The notes under the pieces: generated by a model
What the model was told of the DNA's origin: nothing
Databases searched by the model: none
What the model saw: the letters and a program-made list of their open reading frames with translations, nothing else
Shown here: in pieces, positions 62,637 to 64,000 of the stretch
Layout: each line of letters starts with the position of its first letter
How positions within the stretch are numbered: the first letter of the stretch is position 1
Source of the DNA: a virus
Direction: 5' to 3' (one strand)
IMG/VR virus record: IMGVR_UViG_3300009176_000002
Span: 1-64,000 of that record
Length of the DNA: 64,000 nt
Translations under genes and position numbers: made by a program

Positions 62637-62778
62637 GGGCCTCCCGCGCCTCTTTGACAGCGAGGTCTTTCACCTTCCGCCAATGCAACCGCGGTTGCTC
62701 CTGTTCGATGCGGCGGATGATCGCCACGATGGTATCGCGCAAAGACGGCGGCGCGGGGACGGTGGGTGGCGCGGGCAT
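62620..62778 (-). CDS. Small coupled protein between fibre genes (52 residues)
   Basis: ATG at 62778, overlapping the upstream stop (TAATG) and the downstream gene by 17 bases. MPAPPTVPAPPSLRDTIVAI then IRRIEQEQPRLHWRKVKDLA: a Pro-rich start and a basic helix. Possibly a fibre assembly helper; no family recognised. Confidence 0.5.
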   Translation of the reverse strand: MPAPPTVPAPPSLRDTIVAIIRRIEQEQPRLHWRKVKDLAVKEAREAHASST

Positions 62779-63842
62779 TAGATGATCCGCCGGTAGCCGT
62801 ACTGCATCGCGTTCCACTTCGCCGCCGTCCAGAGCGATCCGTCGGGCGCGGTCGGCTCTGGCGCGTGCATGTAGCTGTAGGTCGAGGGCTGGTAGACGGT
62901 GACACCCGCGCGCGTGGTCACCCCGTCGTTCGAGAGCTTGGCGAGCGCGGCGGTGCCCTCGTCGGTCTTGCGCGCCAGGACGAGCGACTGCACCGCGAGC
63001 ACGTCCTCGCCGGGGAGCAGGTCCTCCATCGCGAAGAGATCCGAGGCGCCGACGGCGGTGGGCGCAGCGGTGTTGACGGTGGTATCGGTGTCGGGGTCGA
63101 CGTCGTCGACGTTCTGCCAGTTGGGCACGCCGGGGGTGGGCGCCGCGCCTGGGCCGGACGTCCAGGCGGCAGAGAGGCCGGGGCCGGACGGGCGCTTGAC
63201 GCGCACTTCGACCGGGCCGATGAACTTGGTGAAGCCGCCGCCGCCCGGCAGGCGCGAGTCGTCGATGCCGTCGGCGACGTCGTCCATGACCACCAAGTCG
63301 TCGAAGCGGTTATAGCCCGCGGTGTTCCCGAGCTTGAACGACCTGACGGTGCCGCTCCAGTAGCTCGGCGTGATCTGCGACACCGTCGCGATGCCCGTGA
63401 CGTTGAGGACCGTCCCCCCGTTGATGCGGATCTCCACCGAGCCCGCGGAGACGTGGTGGAGGATCTTGATCCCAACGTGGTACCAGGTCAGCGCCCGCAG
63501 GGTGTCGGGGGGTGTCTGTCCCACCATGTCGTTGGGCCAAGCGGCGGAGGTACTGAAGCGGTTCACCACGATCGAGCCATCATTCAGCGGGCCACAGCGG
63601 ATCTGCTCGTTCCTGTTGCTGTCGTAGGTCGTCAGCAGCCGATCGCTGAAGTAGTCGATGTAGAGGTAGAACTCGAAGATCGTCGTCGGGCTGCCGAAGA
63701 CCACTCCCTTCGTGAACGCGCCGGTCAGCGCATAGCCGTGCAAGCCCCCCACACGCGACTGCAGGTAAGCCTCCGTCCACTTCAGGTCCGCTTGGGCCGC
63801 CGCGTAGTGATCACCCATGCTGTCGATGTAGCGCAAAGCCAT
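62778..63842 (-). CDS. LamG/concanavalin-like fibre protein (354 residues)
   Basis: ATG at 63842. A LamG-type pattern: FEFYLYIDYFSDRLLTTYDS, WYHVGIKILHHVSAGSVEIR, NGGTVLNVTG, YWSGTVRSFKLGNTAGYNRF, DDLVVMDD: two sheets with the F-E-F-Y-x-Y, W-Y-H-V-G and D-D-L/V-V-M-D elements of such lectin folds. The C-terminus (PTAPDGSLWTAAKWNAMQYG) is typical of phage minor tail/fibre ends. It likely binds cell-surface sugars. Another LamG-type gene begins at 571. Confidence 0.7.
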   Translation of the reverse strand: MALRYIDSMGDHYAAAQADLKWTEAYLQSRVGGLHGYALTGAFTKGVVFGSPTTIFEFYLYIDYFSDRLLTTYDSNRNEQIRCGPLNDGSIVVNRFSTSAAWPNDMVGQTPPDTLRALTWYHVGIKILHHVSAGSVEIRINGGTVLNVTGIATVSQITPSYWSGTVRSFKLGNTAGYNRFDDLVVMDDVADGIDDSRLPGGGGFTKFIGPVEVRVKRPSGPGLSAAWTSGPGAAPTPGVPNWQNVDDVDPDTDTTVNTAAPTAVGASDLFAMEDLLPGEDVLAVQSLVLARKTDEGTAALAKLSNDGVTTRAGVTVYQPSTYSYMHAPEPTAPDGSLWTAAKWNAMQYGYRRII

Positions 63843-63854
63843 ATGCTTCTCCTG

Positions 63855-64000
63855 TTACTCCGGGTCAATCGGCAGCGTCTCGCTGGACGCCAGGCACTCG
63901 TCGGGCGCGCCGATCACGAGCAGCTCGCAGCAGAGCGCTTCGACGCGCGCCTCGTTCGGGTTGGCGTCGAGGTGCTCGGTCAGGACCTGAGTGGCGGCGA
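63855..64000 (-). CDS. Partial gene: C-terminus of a tail/fibre protein
   Basis: Stop at 63857-63855; the frame is open to base 64000, so only the last 47 residues are seen: AATQVLTEHLDANPNEARVE then ALCCELLVIGAPDECLASSE. This A-x-x-TQ-x-L-x-E...A-R-V-E-x-L-x-x-E-L repeat-like pattern is common at the end of minor tail proteins. The gene continues beyond the window. Confidence 0.6.
   Translation of the reverse strand, partial: AATQVLTEHLDANPNEARVEALCCELLVIGAPDECLASSETLPIDPE

Noticed and set aside
1-64000. CRISPR arrays, insertion sequences or rRNA
   Set aside because: No spaced repeat series, transposase motif with terminal repeats, or rRNA-like stretch was found; repeats seen are attP arms, hairpins and triplet runs.

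Overview
The window is one large piece of a temperate, tailed double-stranded DNA phage of a high-GC bacterium. There are no ribosomal or metabolic host genes, and nearly every base is coding. Small genes are chained by ATGA, GTGA and TGATG overlaps. A complete morphogenesis set (small and large terminase, portal, scaffold, major capsid protein, adaptors, a tail nozzle-like protein, internal virion proteins with a lytic transglycosylase) sits beside an integrase, excisionase and repressor module. I see no tape-measure, tail-tube or sheath gene. Two adaptor-like proteins are followed by a 1345-residue nozzle-like protein and a block of Gly/Ala-rich internal proteins, which suggests a short-tailed (podovirus-like) particle. 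The host cannot be named; the only clue is a tRNA-Leu(CAA) 3-prime half at the presumed attP.

Layout. (1) 1-16618, minus strand: packaging and head genes, transcribed from 16618 downwards (terminase small subunit, GNAT-like protein, large terminase, portal, an ADP-ribosyltransferase-like protein, scaffold, capsid, decoration and connector proteins), ending in a LamG-type fibre gene cut by the window edge. A two-gene plus-strand cassette (10313-11128) is embedded here in inverted orientation behind its own promoter and operator. (2) 16619-17234: intergenic region between the two divergent transcription units, with a clear early promoter. (3) 17235-20405: four to five genes of distinct composition, separated by strong stem-loops. 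(4) 20527-25805: a dense array of about 20 very small accessory genes, many Zn-binding or single-span membrane proteins. (5) 26113-30418: regulatory and replication-initiation block with a RecA-like ATPase carrying a winged helix, a two-domain winged-helix protein, an interrupted HTH repressor and a divergent Cro-like protein around clustered operators. (6) 30369-40027: DNA processing (Cas4/AddB-like nuclease, P-loop ATPase, SSB-like protein, cold-shock protein, Pif1-like helicase). (7) 40429-42044: excisionase, tyrosine integrase and attP. (8) 42045-48185: MT-A70 adenine methyltransferase, a fusion of uracil-DNA glycosylase, 3-5 exonuclease and family A polymerase, and two proteins of unknown role. 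(9) 48182-64000, minus strand: lytic transglycosylase/internal proteins, nozzle, adaptors and fibres, read from 64000 down to 48182.

Both late blocks read leftwards and both window ends lie inside fibre genes, so the simplest model is one circular or circularly permuted genome slightly larger than 64 kb. In that model a single leftward late unit runs from 16618 through base 1, around to 64000 and down to 48182, opposite one rightward early/middle unit. This is inference; the join is not visible.

The most notable signals are: a shared dyad, GATGAC-N5-GT(C/G)A, at six non-coding places including the repressor, integrase and inverted-cassette promoters; an attP in which a tRNA-Leu 3-prime half is flanked by paired 12-bp repeats; a single-base interruption of the repressor at a C5 run; an ART-PolyVal-like toxin/effector gene in the capsid operon; and a UDG-exonuclease-polymerase fusion with unusual polymerase motif residues.
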